From contig NZ_KV917368.1 in the NCBI RefSeq assembly GCF_002019605.1, positions 4,354,519-4,418,518 of the forward strand: a stretch of DNA of 64,000 bases, given 5' to 3'. Of the stretch, positions 16,846-25,812 are shown in pieces (the stretch's first letter is position 1; each line of letters starts with the position of its first letter). This stretch comes from Alkalihalobacterium alkalinitrilicum (GTDB lineage Bacteria; Bacillota; Bacilli; Bacillales; Bacillaceae_F). Both the position numbers and the translations under genes were made by a program. The notes below the pieces were generated by a model that was not told the DNA's origin, ran no database searches, and worked only from the letters and a program-made list of their open reading frames with translations.

Positions 16846-17940
16846 TTAATATTCTTTTATGATGTTATAGAAAGTGTCTCTCTCGACAGGTGTTCTTCCT
16901 GCTGTTTTGATAAGGTGAATTAATTCATCACGAGTAATTCCTGCTGATGTTAACGCTCCAACGGAGTGCGAGATGCGTTCTTCGATTAAAGTACCGTGGA
17001 TATCATCGGAACCGAATGTTAGCGCCATTTGTGTTAGTTGAACGCCGATATTAATCCAATACGCTTTAATATGATCGAAGTTGTCCAACATCAGTCGGCT
17101 AATCGCTACAGTTCTCATATCATCAAAAGCAGAAGTACGACGTTTTAATCCTGCATTAATGGATTTCGGTTGCATCGCAAGTGGAATAAAGACCATATAA
17201 CCATTCGTACGGTCTTGTAATTGACGCAAACGATCCATATGAATTAAACGTTCTTCCTTTGACTCAATTGAACCGTATAGCATAGTTGCGTGTGTCTTTA
17301 ATCCAAGACCATGAGCAATTTCATGCGCTTCTAACCATTGGTCAGTAGAGGCTTTATCAGGACTCATTTTTTCACGATAGCGTTCTGTTAAAATTTCAGC
17401 GCCACCACCTGGCAATGTATCTAATCCAGCTTTAATTAATTCTTCAAGCACTTCTTTCATTGAAATGCCAGCAATTCTTGAGAAAAATTCAATCTCCGCA
17501 CCTGTGTAGGCCTTAACCGTTGCTTGTGGATAATGTTTCTTTAACGTACGAATCGTATCCAAATAGTAATCAAACGGTACTTCATGATTATGACCACCAA
17601 CAATGTGGAATTCACGAATATTATTGTTCCAGCGATCACTAACATATTTTAGCAATGCTTCCTCATCCATTGTATATGCGCCTTCTTCACCTGGCTTACG
17701 TTTAAAGCCACAGAAGCTACAGCTTGCTTCACAGACGTTTGTTGGGTTAATATACATATTTTCAATAAAGTAAACATTTTTTCCGTTCTTTCTATAATTT
17801 ACGTCATTTGCAAATTGTGCAACAGACAATAAATCTGGTGTGTCGTATAAATAGAGACCATCTTCAATTGAGAGACGTTCACCATTTTGTATTTTGTTTG
17901 CAATCTCTTGCATCCGTTTATCAAGAGTCAGCGTAGACAT
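16846..17940 (-). CDS. mqnE: Aminofutalosine synthase, radical SAM
   Basis: A 364-residue radical SAM enzyme that joins 3-[(1-carboxyvinyl)oxy]benzoate to SAM to give aminofutalosine in the alternative menaquinone pathway. The Fe-S site is CEASCSFC (C70, C74, C77), followed by GFKRKPGEEGAYTM. EFHIVGGHNHEVPFDYYLD, DTLPGGGAEIL and GLKTHATMLYGSIE are typical of the MqnE/MqnC/CofH group; MqnC is the closest alternative. ATG 17940 follows AGAGGTAA; an ATG six codons upstream has no site. No other mqn gene is nearby. Confidence 0.87.
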   Translation of the reverse strand: MSTLTLDKRMQEIANKIQNGERLSIEDGLYLYDTPDLLSVAQFANDVNYRKNGKNVYFIENMYINPTNVCEASCSFCGFKRKPGEEGAYTMDEEALLKYVSDRWNNNIREFHIVGGHNHEVPFDYYLDTIRTLKKHYPQATVKAYTGAEIEFFSRIAGISMKEVLEELIKAGLDTLPGGGAEILTERYREKMSPDKASTDQWLEAHEIAHGLGLKTHATMLYGSIESKEERLIHMDRLRQLQDRTNGYMVFIPLAMQPKSINAGLKRRTSAFDDMRTVAISRLMLDNFDHIKAYWINIGVQLTQMALTFGSDDIHGTLIEERISHSVGALTSAGITRDELIHLIKTAGRTPVERDTFYNIIKEY

Positions 17941-18334
17941 TACATTACCTCTTTTCATTTCAATTATTTTAACGAGTTAAATATGGATACAAAATCAAAA
18001 AAATTAGTTACGTTCAAGGTGTAGACAATATCACTGAGATATAATGAATTCGTTATTTTACATATTTATTGTACCACCGAAATCATTAACGCCCAAGTGT
18101 AGTGAATATCTTATCTACCACGGTTATTAAAAATAAGTCGTTGTTCATGTGTAAACAAATGTTCTTCTATTATACTATCAGAAAAAAACAAAAAAAATAA
18201 AGTGAGAAGAATTGTAAATACTAGATTTGTGGTTTAGCAATTTACGGAAATGGGAAAACTAATAGTATCGTAGTAAAAAACTGTAATTTTCTTAAAATAT
18301 TCACAAAAAGAGCGGTTGATTAGCTATTTTATTT
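17941..18334. other. AT-rich intergenic gap
   Basis: About 390 bases between mqnE and the spo0E-like promoter. It is very AT-rich. I see no convincing gene, repeat or hairpin beyond short palindromes. Confidence 0.6.
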
Positions 18335-18363
18335 TTGTAAAGAATGGGAGTTTTTGATAAAAT
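18335..18363 (+). promoter_or_regulatory. SigA-like promoter of the spo0E-like gene
   Basis: TTGTAA (18335-18340), 17 bases, TAAAAT (18358-18363). Confidence 0.55.
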
Positions 18364-18437
18364 AAAATATAAGGTCGTCCATTTAAAAAAGAGAACAGGG
18401 ATCTTTGTCCATTAGGCGACGGTTGGGGGTGAGTGGT

Positions 18438-18623
18438 TTGGAGAGAATATGTTGTGAAGAATGCCTTTCGAAAATTGAAGTATTAAGAGAAAAAATGGTT
18501 TCAACAGCACTATTATATGGATTTAACCACCCACTTGTATTAGAATACAGCCAGAAACTAGATGAAAAACATAACGAAATATTAAGTAAGCAAAAAAAAG
18601 AGTTTTTTTTGTTAGGACAGTAA
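18438..18623 (+). CDS. Spo0E-like aspartyl-phosphate phosphatase
   Basis: A 61-residue two-helix protein of the Spo0E family, whose members remove phosphate from Spo0A~P and delay sporulation. The signature is SQKLD (residues 38-42), preceded by IEVLREKMVSTALLYGFNHPLVLEYS as in family members. The N-terminus has Cys5, Cys6 and Cys9, which is unusual. TTG 18438 lies five bases after GGGGGTGA; a TTG 33 bases upstream lacks such a site. It is monocistronic, between mqnE and yutM, and has its own promoter. Confidence 0.75.
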   Translation: MERICCEECLSKIEVLREKMVSTALLYGFNHPLVLEYSQKLDEKHNEILSKQKKEFFLLGQ

Positions 18624-18638
18624 AGAAAACGTCCTTCC

Positions 18639-18667
18639 TTGAGAACAATATGTATAGGTAGTAAAAT
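18639..18667 (+). promoter_or_regulatory. SigA-like promoter of yutM
   Basis: TTGAGA (18639-18644), 17 bases, TAAAAT (18662-18667); yutM begins 27 bases later. Confidence 0.55.
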
Positions 18668-18693
18668 AAGATGTAGTAGAGGAGGGAATTTCA

Positions 18694-19047
18694 ATGATAA
18701 CAATTACTGAGTCAGCAATTGCCCGTATTAAAGAAATGTTAAATGAAGAAGAAGAGCAAGGTTTGAAGCTTAGGATCGGTGTTAAAGGTGGCGGTTGTAG
18801 CGGTCTTTCATACGGCATGGGCTTTGATAAAGAAGTGCAAGAGGGCGATCAGAAGTTAGATTATGACGGTCTAGAAGTTTTGGTCGATCAGGAAAGTGCA
18901 CCTGTATTAAATGGTGTTGTGATTGATTTCAAACAAAATATGATGGGCGGAGGATTTACCATTGAAAATCCAAATGCCATCGCATCATGTGGCTGTGGCT
19001 CTTCGTTTAGAACAGCTGAAAATGCTGGAAAACCTGAAGATTGTTAA
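18694..19047 (+). CDS. yutM: A-type Fe-S carrier (IscA/ErpA-like) YutM
   Basis: A 117-residue A-type carrier that binds iron or Fe-S clusters and hands them to apo-proteins. The three ligands are C35 in GGGCSGLSY and C99 and C101 in SCGCGSSF. An extra terminal cysteine (C117) follows a tail RTAENAGKPEDC that is longer than in many homologues. GAGGAGGGAA precedes the ATG. It complements the NFU protein YutI nearby. It ends in a long hairpin terminator. Confidence 0.93.
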   Translation: MITITESAIARIKEMLNEEEEQGLKLRIGVKGGGCSGLSYGMGFDKEVQEGDQKLDYDGLEVLVDQESAPVLNGVVIDFKQNMMGGGFTIENPNAIASCGCGSSFRTAENAGKPEDC

Positions 19048-19154
19048 TCAGAAACTGATCGTTTATTTTATCTAAAATTAAGCAAAAATATTACGATTTA
19101 TAGTAAAATAAGCTATTTTGTCTACGCTCATATATTTTTGTGTAAAGACATGTT

Positions 19155-19199
19155 AAGCACTTTCTAACGTATTTTTGATATGTTACGAAGTGCTTTTTC
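19155..19199 (+). terminator. Terminator of yutM
   Basis: AAGCACTT and AGTGCTT, with TAACGTAT/ATATGTTA inside, then TTTTTCTT. Confidence 0.75.
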
Positions 19200-19435
19200 T
19201 TATGTTTGAAAATGAGAGAGCTATAGAGACCTAAAGTATATTTAATGATTACAAAGTATTTTGTGTGATTCAAAGTTTTGGGCTTTTTTGAATTTGTAGT
19301 TGTTATTTCCTCATTTAAGTGGTGTATTAAAGGTTTTTTTTTCATATTTAGTACTTTCGCCTATTTTTATTGAACTAACGAGCACTCTCTTTAGCTAGCA
19401 AATTCTAATAATACTCGGAATAGTCATTACTCTAT

Positions 19436-19462
19436 ACGCACTAATATTTGATGCATAAAGTA
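19436..19462 (+). promoter_or_regulatory. SigK-like promoter
   Basis: AC (19436-19437), 16 bases, CATAAAGTA (19454-19462) matches the sigma-K pattern exactly. It lies 49 bases before the Cys/His-rich gene at 19511. Between the yutM terminator and this point nothing else is evident. Confidence 0.55.
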
Positions 19463-19510
19463 TAGTAATGATGAAAGTAAAGGTCATCAAAAGGAGAAGG
19501 GGGAAGGTAA

Positions 19511-19885
19511 ATGAGTTATTATAAATCACCATCACATAACGTTTGTGGGTGTCATAATCCAATTAAGCCTCTACGTCCTCATCATGATACTCATAGACCA
19601 AAACACAAGGAAGAAAAGAAGACCTGTGGTTGTTTTTGTGAACGCTTTATAGGAGAAACTCCAGTTGAATTTCAAAGCTTAGTGATTAATGGAAGAGCAT
19701 TTAGAGTCAATTCTGATGATCCAGTTCACCCTGATTTTCCAGTAGTAGCTACGATTACTCTAACGAATATAAATAAAAAAACGTGTTGTGCAACTGTTAG
19801 AGTTACGTATGTTCCTGAAGCAGAAAAAAGTCCGCAAACATATCGAGATATTGCATGTCATCAGCTCGGACCGTATATTGAATAA
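19511..19885 (+). CDS. Cys/His-rich putative spore-surface protein
   Basis: A 124-residue protein of no family I recognise. The N-terminal third is rich in His, Lys, Pro and Cys (C12, C14, and CGCFC at 39-43); the rest is strand-rich with ITLTNINKKTCCATVRVTY. There is no signal peptide. The Cys-rich head and beta domain recall spore coat, exosporium or appendage proteins that cross-link by disulfides. The exact sigma-K-type promoter supports mother-cell expression. GGAGAAGGGGGAAGG precedes the ATG. It converges on another Cys-rich gene. The spore role is an inference. Confidence 0.7.
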   Translation: MSYYKSPSHNVCGCHNPIKPLRPHHDTHRPKHKEEKKTCGCFCERFIGETPVEFQSLVINGRAFRVNSDDPVHPDFPVVATITLTNINKKTCCATVRVTYVPEAEKSPQTYRDIACHQLGPYIE

Positions 19886-19930
19886 GGTGTTACGATTATT
19901 AGCTATAGTAATGACACATTAGAAAGAATA

Positions 19931-19966
19931 AAAGGGATAGGCTAGTGTAGTCCCTAATCTATCCCA
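19931..19966. terminator. Bidirectional terminator between the Cys-rich genes
   Basis: GGGATAG and CTATCCC flank an 18-base loop between the two convergent genes. Confidence 0.6.
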
Positions 19967-19973
19967 TAATTAT

Positions 19974-20639
19974 TTAGCACACATCACTAAACTTAGCTGC
20001 TGTAAAAACACGTGAATCGACCTTGATCGGGACTTGAGGGTCACAAATGTCTTTGGGGATTGGACCTAGGTCAACGGTTAAGTAATAGCGGTTTAGTCCA
20101 CAGCATGGGTTTTGGTCAACCCAATGAAAATGAGTTGTCGTCGTACTGGCTCCTGGTGTTAAAGAAAGTGTCGTGACTTGAAATCCAGGGGAGCAGGTGG
20201 CTGCATCCTCCCATTCATCTTTAGGACAACTTGTTAATGTAGCTGTTGATGGAGAAGAGGTGTCTGTTGTCTCAAAAATAATTTGAGGGGTTTCATCATC
20301 ACAGATTCTCCAAATTCGGAACGTGACAGGTACTCCAAAAAGCCCAGTACTCGTTGACCCCAAATCAGAGAAACATGCACTGATGGATAGGAGTTCGGGT
20401 ACTTTCCATTCAACTGTAGCATGGAGCAGCACTTTATCTTTTTTCTCATCGGTACAAATTTCTACTTTAGCAATTGGATTAGCAGGAGTGGGACAATTTA
20501 CAGCTGGGATCGTACGGCTTGTATTTTGATCTTTATCAAAATCAGTAAATAAGGTTTTATCATCTTTCTTTTTGGCATGGGGAGTTTTTTTACAATGAGA
20601 TTTTGATTTGTGATTTTTCTCAAAATAAAATGAATTCAA
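19974..20639 (-). CDS. Cys-rich beta-strand protein, putative spore-surface
   Basis: A 221-residue protein of unknown family. A basic His/Lys N-terminus (FEKNHKSKSHCKKTPHAKKK) leads into a long strand-rich region with many Thr/Ser and paired cysteines (SCPKDEWEDAATCSPG, NPCCGLNRYYLTVDLG) and a final SDVC. There is no signal peptide or membrane segment. It begins with TTG after AGAGGTG. Its convergent neighbour is similar in style, so both may be structural proteins of the coat or exosporium. No clear sporulation promoter was found on its own side. Confidence 0.65.
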   Translation of the reverse strand: MNSFYFEKNHKSKSHCKKTPHAKKKDDKTLFTDFDKDQNTSRTIPAVNCPTPANPIAKVEICTDEKKDKVLLHATVEWKVPELLSISACFSDLGSTSTGLFGVPVTFRIWRICDDETPQIIFETTDTSSPSTATLTSCPKDEWEDAATCSPGFQVTTLSLTPGASTTTTHFHWVDQNPCCGLNRYYLTVDLGPIPKDICDPQVPIKVDSRVFTAAKFSDVC

Positions 20640-20759
20640 TTAAAACACCTCTATCTAGTTTTTATTCCTTTTATGTATCATATTGGGTTTATTTGAATTT
20701 GTGATTGGTGGGCATTTATTATAGAAAGAAAACCATACATTTATGCGATATCGTATAAA

Positions 20760-20793
20760 ATAAAAAAGGCTGAACATAAATTCAGCCTTTAAA
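20760..20793 (-). terminator. Terminator of yumC
   Basis: On the minus strand AAAGGCTGAATTT pairs with GTTCAGCCTTT and is followed by a T-rich run. It lies about 120 bases past the yumC stop. Confidence 0.75.
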
Positions 20794-20914
20794 TGTATTG
20801 TATTTTAGGTAGCATAAACCTAGGGTAGAAGATTAGCCAACCTCGTGTTTCCTTTATCTCCTACAGATGGCTCTATTCCATGTGCCCTTTAAGAGGAATT
20901 CTTATCTCTGAAAT

Positions 20915-21907
20915 CTAAAACATACTTGAACTGTGACCAGGTTGAAGTCTTGCTTCAGGGTCCATGTATGATTTTGCATTATTGACTGCCGTTGGTGCCT
21001 CACCAAAACCGACAGCAATTAATTTGACTTTTCCAGGATAGGTTGCGATATCACCCGCAGCATAAATCCCATTAATATTCGTTTCCATTTTTGAATTTAC
21101 GATAATCGAGTTTTTTTGAATTTCAAGCCCCCATTCCTTAATCGGGCCTAGGGAAGAGACGAAACCATAGTTTATGACAACAGCATCGACGTCAACGGTA
21201 ACTTCCTTTTCTCCCCTTACTTCTTCGAGGACGACTTGAGTAATTTTCTCACCATCTCCAATTAAATCTTTAATGGCATATGGCGTTTGAATATCGACCT
21301 TGGATTGATTTAGAAGTTCTACACTATGCTCGTGTGCTCTAAATTTATCACGGCGATGAACGAGTTTTACGTTATTAGCAATCGGTTCTAACATAAGTGC
21401 CCAGTCGACAGCAGAGTCACCACCACCACAAACTAGAACATTTTGCCCAGCAAAAATACTTAAGTCGTTAACGAAATAATGGAGGTTCTTTCCTTCATAC
21501 TTTTCTGCACCCGCTATATCAAGGCGGCGAGGCTGGAAGGCACCTGCGCCAGCTGTAATAATAATTGCTTTTGAAAAATGTTCTTCTTTATTCGTTTGAA
21601 TTTTAAAGACTTGACCATCTTGTTTCTCTAATTTTTTTACAGATTGTTCTAAAACAATGGTTGGATTAAATTTCTTCATTTGTTCTTTTAAGTTATCTAC
21701 AAGCTCTTGTGCACGGACTTTAGGGAAGCCTGCTACGTCATATATGTATTTTTCTGGATATAATGCAGAAAGTTGACCACCTAGTTGAGGCATACTTTCG
21801 ATAATTTTTACCTTTGCTTGTCGCATTCCACCATAAAACGCCGTAAACAATCCGACTGGCCCACCGCCGACAATCGTTATATCATAAACTGAGCGTTCTT
21901 TTGTCAT
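20915..21907 (-). CDS. yumC: Ferredoxin/flavodoxin-NADP+ reductase YumC
   Basis: A 330-residue thioredoxin-reductase-like FNR. The FAD motif is [15 protein letters not shown] (about 13-27), the NADPH motif [13 protein letters not shown] (about 157-169), and [12 protein letters not shown] is the C-terminal FAD motif. It lacks the CxxC of thioredoxin reductase, which marks the FNR-like branch. It reduces ferredoxin or flavodoxin, and in some Bacilli bacillithiol-linked or iron-release reactions are suggested. ATG 21907 follows GGAGGTG; upstream in-frame starts lack a site. The C-terminus GHSSSMF carries the aromatic end of the family. Confidence 0.93.
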   Translation of the reverse strand: MTKERSVYDITIVGGGPVGLFTAFYGGMRQAKVKIIESMPQLGGQLSALYPEKYIYDVAGFPKVRAQELVDNLKEQMKKFNPTIVLEQSVKKLEKQDGQVFKIQTNKEEHFSKAIIITAGAGAFQPRRLDIAGAEKYEGKNLHYFVNDLSIFAGQNVLVCGGGDSAVDWALMLEPIANNVKLVHRRDKFRAHEHSVELLNQSKVDIQTPYAIKDLIGDGEKITQVVLEEVRGEKEVTVDVDAVVINYGFVSSLGPIKEWGLEIQKNSIIVNSKMETNINGIYAAGDIATYPGKVKLIAVGFGEAPTAVNNAKSYMDPEARLQPGHSSSMF

Positions 21908-22192
21908 ATAAGCACCTCCACTATTTTCGAAATATTTTAACTGTTCATTTAATATTATAGACGTAATATGGAGCAATTTAAAGGAATAATGTGAAATTAT
22001 CTGTATTAGAGTAGTTTTTCCAACGCGTAAGATAATATCGTAACTTTATAAAACCTTACATTCCATATAAATACAAGAATAAACGTACGGATTTAAGAAG
22101 AAATTATAAAAAAGACGGTTGAAAAATATGAAGAAAACCAATATCATTAAAGATGTGATTTGTGACTATTTTGGGAATTTATCTATACCTTT

Positions 22193-22219
22193 TTGTAATA
22201 TTTTATAACATTTTATATT
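22193..22219 (+). promoter_or_regulatory. Promoter of ndh
   Basis: TTGTAA (22193-22198) with TATATT or TATTTT 15-17 bases on. The rest of 21908-22192 is AT-rich and shows only a weak second Rex-like half (TTGTGA at about 22160). Confidence 0.45.
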
Positions 22220-22222
22220 TTT

Positions 22223-22240
22223 ACGTGAAGTAAATCACAA
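22223..22240 (+). promoter_or_regulatory. Rex operator before ndh
   Basis: ACGTGA-AGTAAA-TCACAA fits the Rex pattern TTGTGA-N6-TCACAA with ten of twelve arm bases. It begins right after the -10 region, where a bound repressor would block transcription. Rex senses NADH/NAD+ and is known to control ndh in B. subtilis. Confidence 0.6.
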
Positions 22241-22294
22241 ACTAGTAGGTTCATCGGATAGTATTTAACTAAAAAGAAAATGGAAGTGATTAAG

Positions 22295-23494
22295 TTGAAA
22301 AAGCCAAAAATCGTTATTTTAGGTGCAGGTTACGGGGGAATGATTACAGCTTCACGCCTTTCGAAGGAGCTAGGTTATAATGAGGCAGATATTACGTTAG
22401 TTAATAAACATGATTACCACTATCAAACAACATGGTTACATGAGCCAGCTGCTGGTACTATGGACCCTGAAAAAACACGTATGAAAATTAGTGAGGTATT
22501 AAATTTAAGTAAAATTCACTTTATAAAAGATGTTGTTGTGGATATTAAAAAGGACGAGAAAAAAGTAATTCTTGAAAATAGTGAACTTGATTATGACTAT
22601 TTGGTCGTTGCATTAGGTTCTGAACCTGAAACGTTTGGCGTCCCAGGTGTTTTCGAACACGCATTTAGCAAGTGGACGGTTAACGGTGCTCGTCAAGTGA
22701 GAGACCATATTGAGTATATGTTTTCAATTTACAATAACGAAGACGAAAAACGTAATGAGTTGTTAACATTTGTTGTAGCTGGGGCTGGCTTCACAGGTAT
22801 TGAATTTATCGGTGAATTATCAGAACGTGTTCCAGAATTATGTGCTGCATATGATGTGCCACGTGAAAAGGTCAAAATGTATGTGATTGAAGCTGCACCA
22901 ACGGCTTTACCTGGATTTGATCCAGAGTTAGTCGAGTACGCAATGAACTTATTAGAGAGCCGTGGAGTTGAGTTTAAGATTAGTTGCCCAATTAAAGAAG
23001 TAACTGAGCACGGTGTACTTTTAGCTGATGGCAATGAGATTAAAGCAGAGACTGTAGTTTGGGCAACGGGTGTACGTGGTAACGCACTTATTGAAAAAGC
23101 AGGCTTTGAAAACATGCGTGGTCGCGTAAAAGTCGATCCTGATCTTCGTGCACCAGGTCATGATAACATCTTTATTATTGGAGATTGTGCATTAATTATT
23201 AATGAAGAAATTAATCGTCCATATCCTCCAACTGCCCAAATTGCGATGCAACAAGCCGCAGTATGTGCTTCTAACCTAAAAGCGCTAATTCATAACGCAC
23301 CAACGAAAGGTTTTAAGCCAGAAATTAAAGGTACAGTTGCGTCATTAGGTGGTAAGGAAGCAATTGGTATCGTGTTTGATCGTAAGCTTTATGGTTCTTC
23401 CGCGAACTTTATGAAGAAGATGATCGATAATCGTTACTTATATATGCTAGGAGGAACACCACTTGTACTGAAAAAGGGCAAAAACCCACTATAA
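22295..23494 (+). CDS. ndh: Type-II NADH dehydrogenase (NDH-2)
   Basis: A 399-residue membrane-associated flavoprotein that oxidises NADH and reduces menaquinone without pumping protons. The first FAD motif is VILGAGYGG (about 7-15), [17 protein letters not shown] matches the Bacillus enzyme, [12 protein letters not shown] is the NADH motif (about 162), and IIGDCALI plus [11 protein letters not shown] are C-terminal FAD and quinone-site elements. TTG 22295 is chosen because GGAAGTGAT lies just before it; an ATG at 22280 has no site. It is likely under Rex control. A second NDH-2 is fused to TetR at 13093. Confidence 0.93.
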   Translation: MKKPKIVILGAGYGGMITASRLSKELGYNEADITLVNKHDYHYQTTWLHEPAAGTMDPEKTRMKISEVLNLSKIHFIKDVVVDIKKDEKKVILENSELDYDYLVVALGSEPETFGVPGVFEHAFSKWTVNGARQVRDHIEYMFSIYNNEDEKRNELLTFVVAGAGFTGIEFIGELSERVPELCAAYDVPREKVKMYVIEAAPTALPGFDPELVEYAMNLLESRGVEFKISCPIKEVTEHGVLLADGNEIKAETVVWATGVRGNALIEKAGFENMRGRVKVDPDLRAPGHDNIFIIGDCALIINEEINRPYPPTAQIAMQQAAVCASNLKALIHNAPTKGFKPEIKGTVASLGGKEAIGIVFDRKLYGSSANFMKKMIDNRYLYMLGGTPLVLKKGKNPL

Positions 23495-23505
23495 GCAGAT
23501 TATTC

Positions 23506-23545
23506 AAAAGCTGACTTTACATTAAGAAGTCAGCTTTTTTCTTCA
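23506..23545 (+). terminator. Terminator of ndh
   Basis: AAAAGCTGACTT and AAGTCAGCTTTTTT. The following 275 bases up to yuiA hold nothing I can identify. Confidence 0.85.
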
Positions 23546-23820
23546 AAAATTCTTAGAAACAGAGCTTACATACTTGAATGCCTCTTTTTGCATTTCTTTA
23601 AAGCACAACCTTTTCACATCAGTGATTTCAAGATAGTGTAGTCATTTTATAAAAAACTGAATTGAATTACTAATTCTGCAATAAAAAGTGAAATTTAAAG
23701 ATAAATTAATTTGATTGCGCTTACATGGCATAAAACAACCTGTTTTTCTCTTTTGCATTTTTGAGTAATAATTGATAAAATTATCTGAAACTTCAGAAAT
23801 ATCATAAGGGGGTTTCTCAC

Positions 23821-23976
23821 ATGAAGAAAAAACAAATTATTCTCAAAGATGGTCAATGCCCATATTGTAATGGAGTCGGTTATTTCGAATTGTATTTAGG
23901 TGGAAGTGAAACGTGTGAAGTTTGCTCAGGTCATGGAGAATTGAATAAGAAAGTTGAGAAAAGCGTAGTTTCATAA
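23821..23976 (+). CDS. yuiA: YuiA, small DnaJ-like zinc-finger protein
   Basis: A 51-residue protein with two CxxCxGxG motifs, CPYCNGVGYF (C13, C16) and CEVCSGHGE (C32, C35), separated by a short strand pair FELYLGGSE. This is half of a DnaJ-type zinc-binding unit. It matches B. subtilis YuiA in size and in position before yuiB. Function is unknown. AAGGGGG precedes the ATG. Only 51 codons long, it is easily missed by length cut-offs. Confidence 0.88.
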   Translation: MKKKQIILKDGQCPYCNGVGYFELYLGGSETCEVCSGHGELNKKVEKSVVS

Positions 23977-23994
23977 TACTACGTTTTTTTTTGT
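23962..23994 (+). terminator. Terminator of yuiA
   Basis: CGTAGT and ACTACG flank a short loop, then nine T; the 5' arm lies inside the last codons of yuiA. Confidence 0.75.
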
Positions 23995-24211
23995 TTTTTT
24001 AACAAGCTTCCAAAGATAACTATTTTTGCTGTTCTTATATGCTTTGGTCTCTAGACTGAAAAGAAATCGTAACTTCTTTTTAAAATGTTCACCAGTCGTT
24101 CAAGTATTCTATATTGACGCATGTACGTAGATTAAGTAAACTAACCTTTGTAGTATTATGTATAACTTCATGATAAAGTGAAGGTGCTTTTCTATTTGGG
24201 GGTGCAAGTTA

Positions 24212-24541
24212 GTGGATTTCCTTATGGGTTTACCCGTTTTAATTATATCGGTATTGTTATTTTTAATATTATTTTTTGGAATTGGTTTTTTATTAAACAT
24301 GATTTTAAGAGCGACGTGGGTAATGGCCATTATTTATCCAATTGTTGTAATTTTAATTGTAGATAACGTCGGGTTAATGGAATATTTTACGGCTCCAATT
24401 GCTTCGTTTCAAGCACTTGGTTCTGATTTAATTTCACTTAAACCTGCGGATATCATTATTTTGTCAAGCGGTATGTTGGGTGCTGTTTTATCTGGTGTTG
24501 TTATCCGATTACTCCGCTCAAAAGGATACCGAATGTTTTAA
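24212..24541 (+). CDS. yuiB: YuiB, small integral membrane protein
   Basis: A 109-residue, very hydrophobic protein with three to four membrane segments (LPVLIISVLLFLILFFGIGF, then MAIIYPIVVILIVD and IIILSSGMLGAVLSGVVI) and a basic end RLLRSKGYRMF. It matches YuiB by position between yuiA and yuiC. Function is unknown. The GTG start follows GGGGGTG by seven bases. Confidence 0.85.
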   Translation: MDFLMGLPVLIISVLLFLILFFGIGFLLNMILRATWVMAIIYPIVVILIVDNVGLMEYFTAPIASFQALGSDLISLKPADIIILSSGMLGAVLSGVVIRLLRSKGYRMF

Positions 24542-24557
24542 TGAATTGCATGATATA

Positions 24558-24597
24558 GAAGCGTAATGGGATGTTTACCCCATTACGCTTTTTTCTT
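24558..24597 (+). terminator. Terminator of yuiB
   Basis: AAGCGTAATGGG and CCCATTACGCTT with a 7-base loop, then T-rich. Confidence 0.88.
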
Positions 24598-24598
24598 T

Positions 24599-24790
24599 TT
24601 ATCCCGCAACAACTAGCAGTAATCCCCCCACTTTAAGACTTCGAGGAATCATAAGAAGGATAAGTAGGGGATTTGAACACAGGCTAAATACGCCAGGTCC
24701 AGTGGTAACGTCTGTGGTGACCCACATCGTGTGGCCTCAACTTACCGTCAGTGGGGAAGAGAAAAACCCTTACTGATGGAAGCTTCACTT
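24599..24790 (+). repeat. Dispersed structured element, copy B (longest)
   Basis: The longest copy, about 192 bases, with every segment: 5' ATCCCGCAACAACTAGCAGT, a middle part CACTTTAAGACTTCGAGG, arms CACAGGC/GTCTGTG, hairpin CCACATCGTGTGG, and 3' hairpin GTCAGTGGGG...CTTACTGAT with TTCACTT at the end. Confidence 0.8.
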
Positions 24791-24912
24791 TTTTAGAGTA
24801 CTTAGAAACGCATAAATAATCAGAAAAGTCAAATAACCAATTTACTTCTTCCTCTTTTTTGAATAATTTTGTTCAAACTGGAGATGCTTAGTCAGTGAGA
24901 GGAGTGAAGGAA

Positions 24913-25596
24913 ATGGAAGTTGCGAAAAATACATTTCGCAGAATAACCATGACTTTAATGTTTTGTTTTGCATTTTTCACAACTTATCAGACGGTCACTG
25001 GTGTGAATGAGGAAGAATGGTCGAGTTGGACAAAGTTTGGGTTGTTTGAGCCACTCAGTGTAAATGAGAGTAGATTGAAGGATAGTAACTTAATGTCAAA
25101 AGAATTACCGATGATACAACATAAAAATGAAGCAAAAACACTTCCAGCTGACGCACAACCATTATCTTTAAATGACGCCGTCGATTGGGAACGTTACCCT
25201 TCAAAAAAGGTGGTTGCAACAGGCTATACAGCAGGTTATGAATCAACTGGAAAAAATCCTGGGCATCCAAGTTACGGTATTACATATTCTGGAGTACAAG
25301 TACGCAGGGATTTATATTCTACGATTGCAGCTGATCCACGTACTTTTCCGATTGGGAGTATTTTATATATCCCAGGATATGGATACGGTGTAGTTGCGGA
25401 TACTGGATCTGCGATTAAAGGCAACAAAATTGATCTATATTATGACACTGTAGCAGAAGTATTTGAGAAATGGGGTAAACAGGAAGTCGAAGTTTTCGTT
25501 GTGAAAGAAGGAAATGGAAGATTATCTGAACAAGACCTTAATGACTTAAATGAGAACGAAACCGTTCAAGTATTTCGTAGGCAACTGTTATTCTAA
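24913..25596 (+). CDS. yuiC: YuiC, 3D-domain (stationary-phase survival) protein
   Basis: A 227-residue protein with an N-terminal membrane or signal segment ([16 protein letters not shown]) and a C-terminal 3D domain (about 95-205), named for three acidic residues: [30 protein letters not shown]. 3D domains resemble the lytic transglycosylase MltA fold, and the Sps family to which YuiC belongs acts on peptidoglycan in stationary phase or germination. ATG 24913 follows GGAGTGAAGGAA; the in-frame start six codons upstream overlaps this site. Confidence 0.87.
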   Translation: MEVAKNTFRRITMTLMFCFAFFTTYQTVTGVNEEEWSSWTKFGLFEPLSVNESRLKDSNLMSKELPMIQHKNEAKTLPADAQPLSLNDAVDWERYPSKKVVATGYTAGYESTGKNPGHPSYGITYSGVQVRRDLYSTIAADPRTFPIGSILYIPGYGYGVVADTGSAIKGNKIDLYYDTVAEVFEKWGKQEVEVFVVKEGNGRLSEQDLNDLNENETVQVFRRQLLF

Positions 25597-25659
25597 CTGT
25601 AAGAAAAAAGTGGTTGAAATAATTCTTTCCGAAAAAACAATAAATGATTTAATCATCTA

Positions 25660-25785
25660 CAAACAATGAAGAGACTGATTTAAAAAGTGTCACGCACCAT
25701 TAGGAAACGCTAATATGTCTAGTATTTCCTACTTGATTTGCACAAGAGGTACGTACACATGGAATCAGTCTCTTTGCTGTTTTAT
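25660..25785 (+). terminator. Long nested hairpin, possible terminator of yuiC
   Basis: AAGAGACTGATT (25664) pairs with AATCAGTCTCTT (about 25764-25775), about 90 bases apart; inside, TAGGAAA pairs with TTTCCTA. A T-rich stretch follows. It is larger than an ordinary terminator. Confidence 0.5.
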
Positions 25786-25812
25786 TTGAAAGGCGTACTT
25801 TTTAGAAAAACA

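Noticed and set aside
19091-19345. 84-codon minus-strand frame after yutM
   Set aside because: Low-complexity Lys/Thr/Tyr-rich product from AT-rich DNA, no ribosome site, and it covers the yutM terminator.
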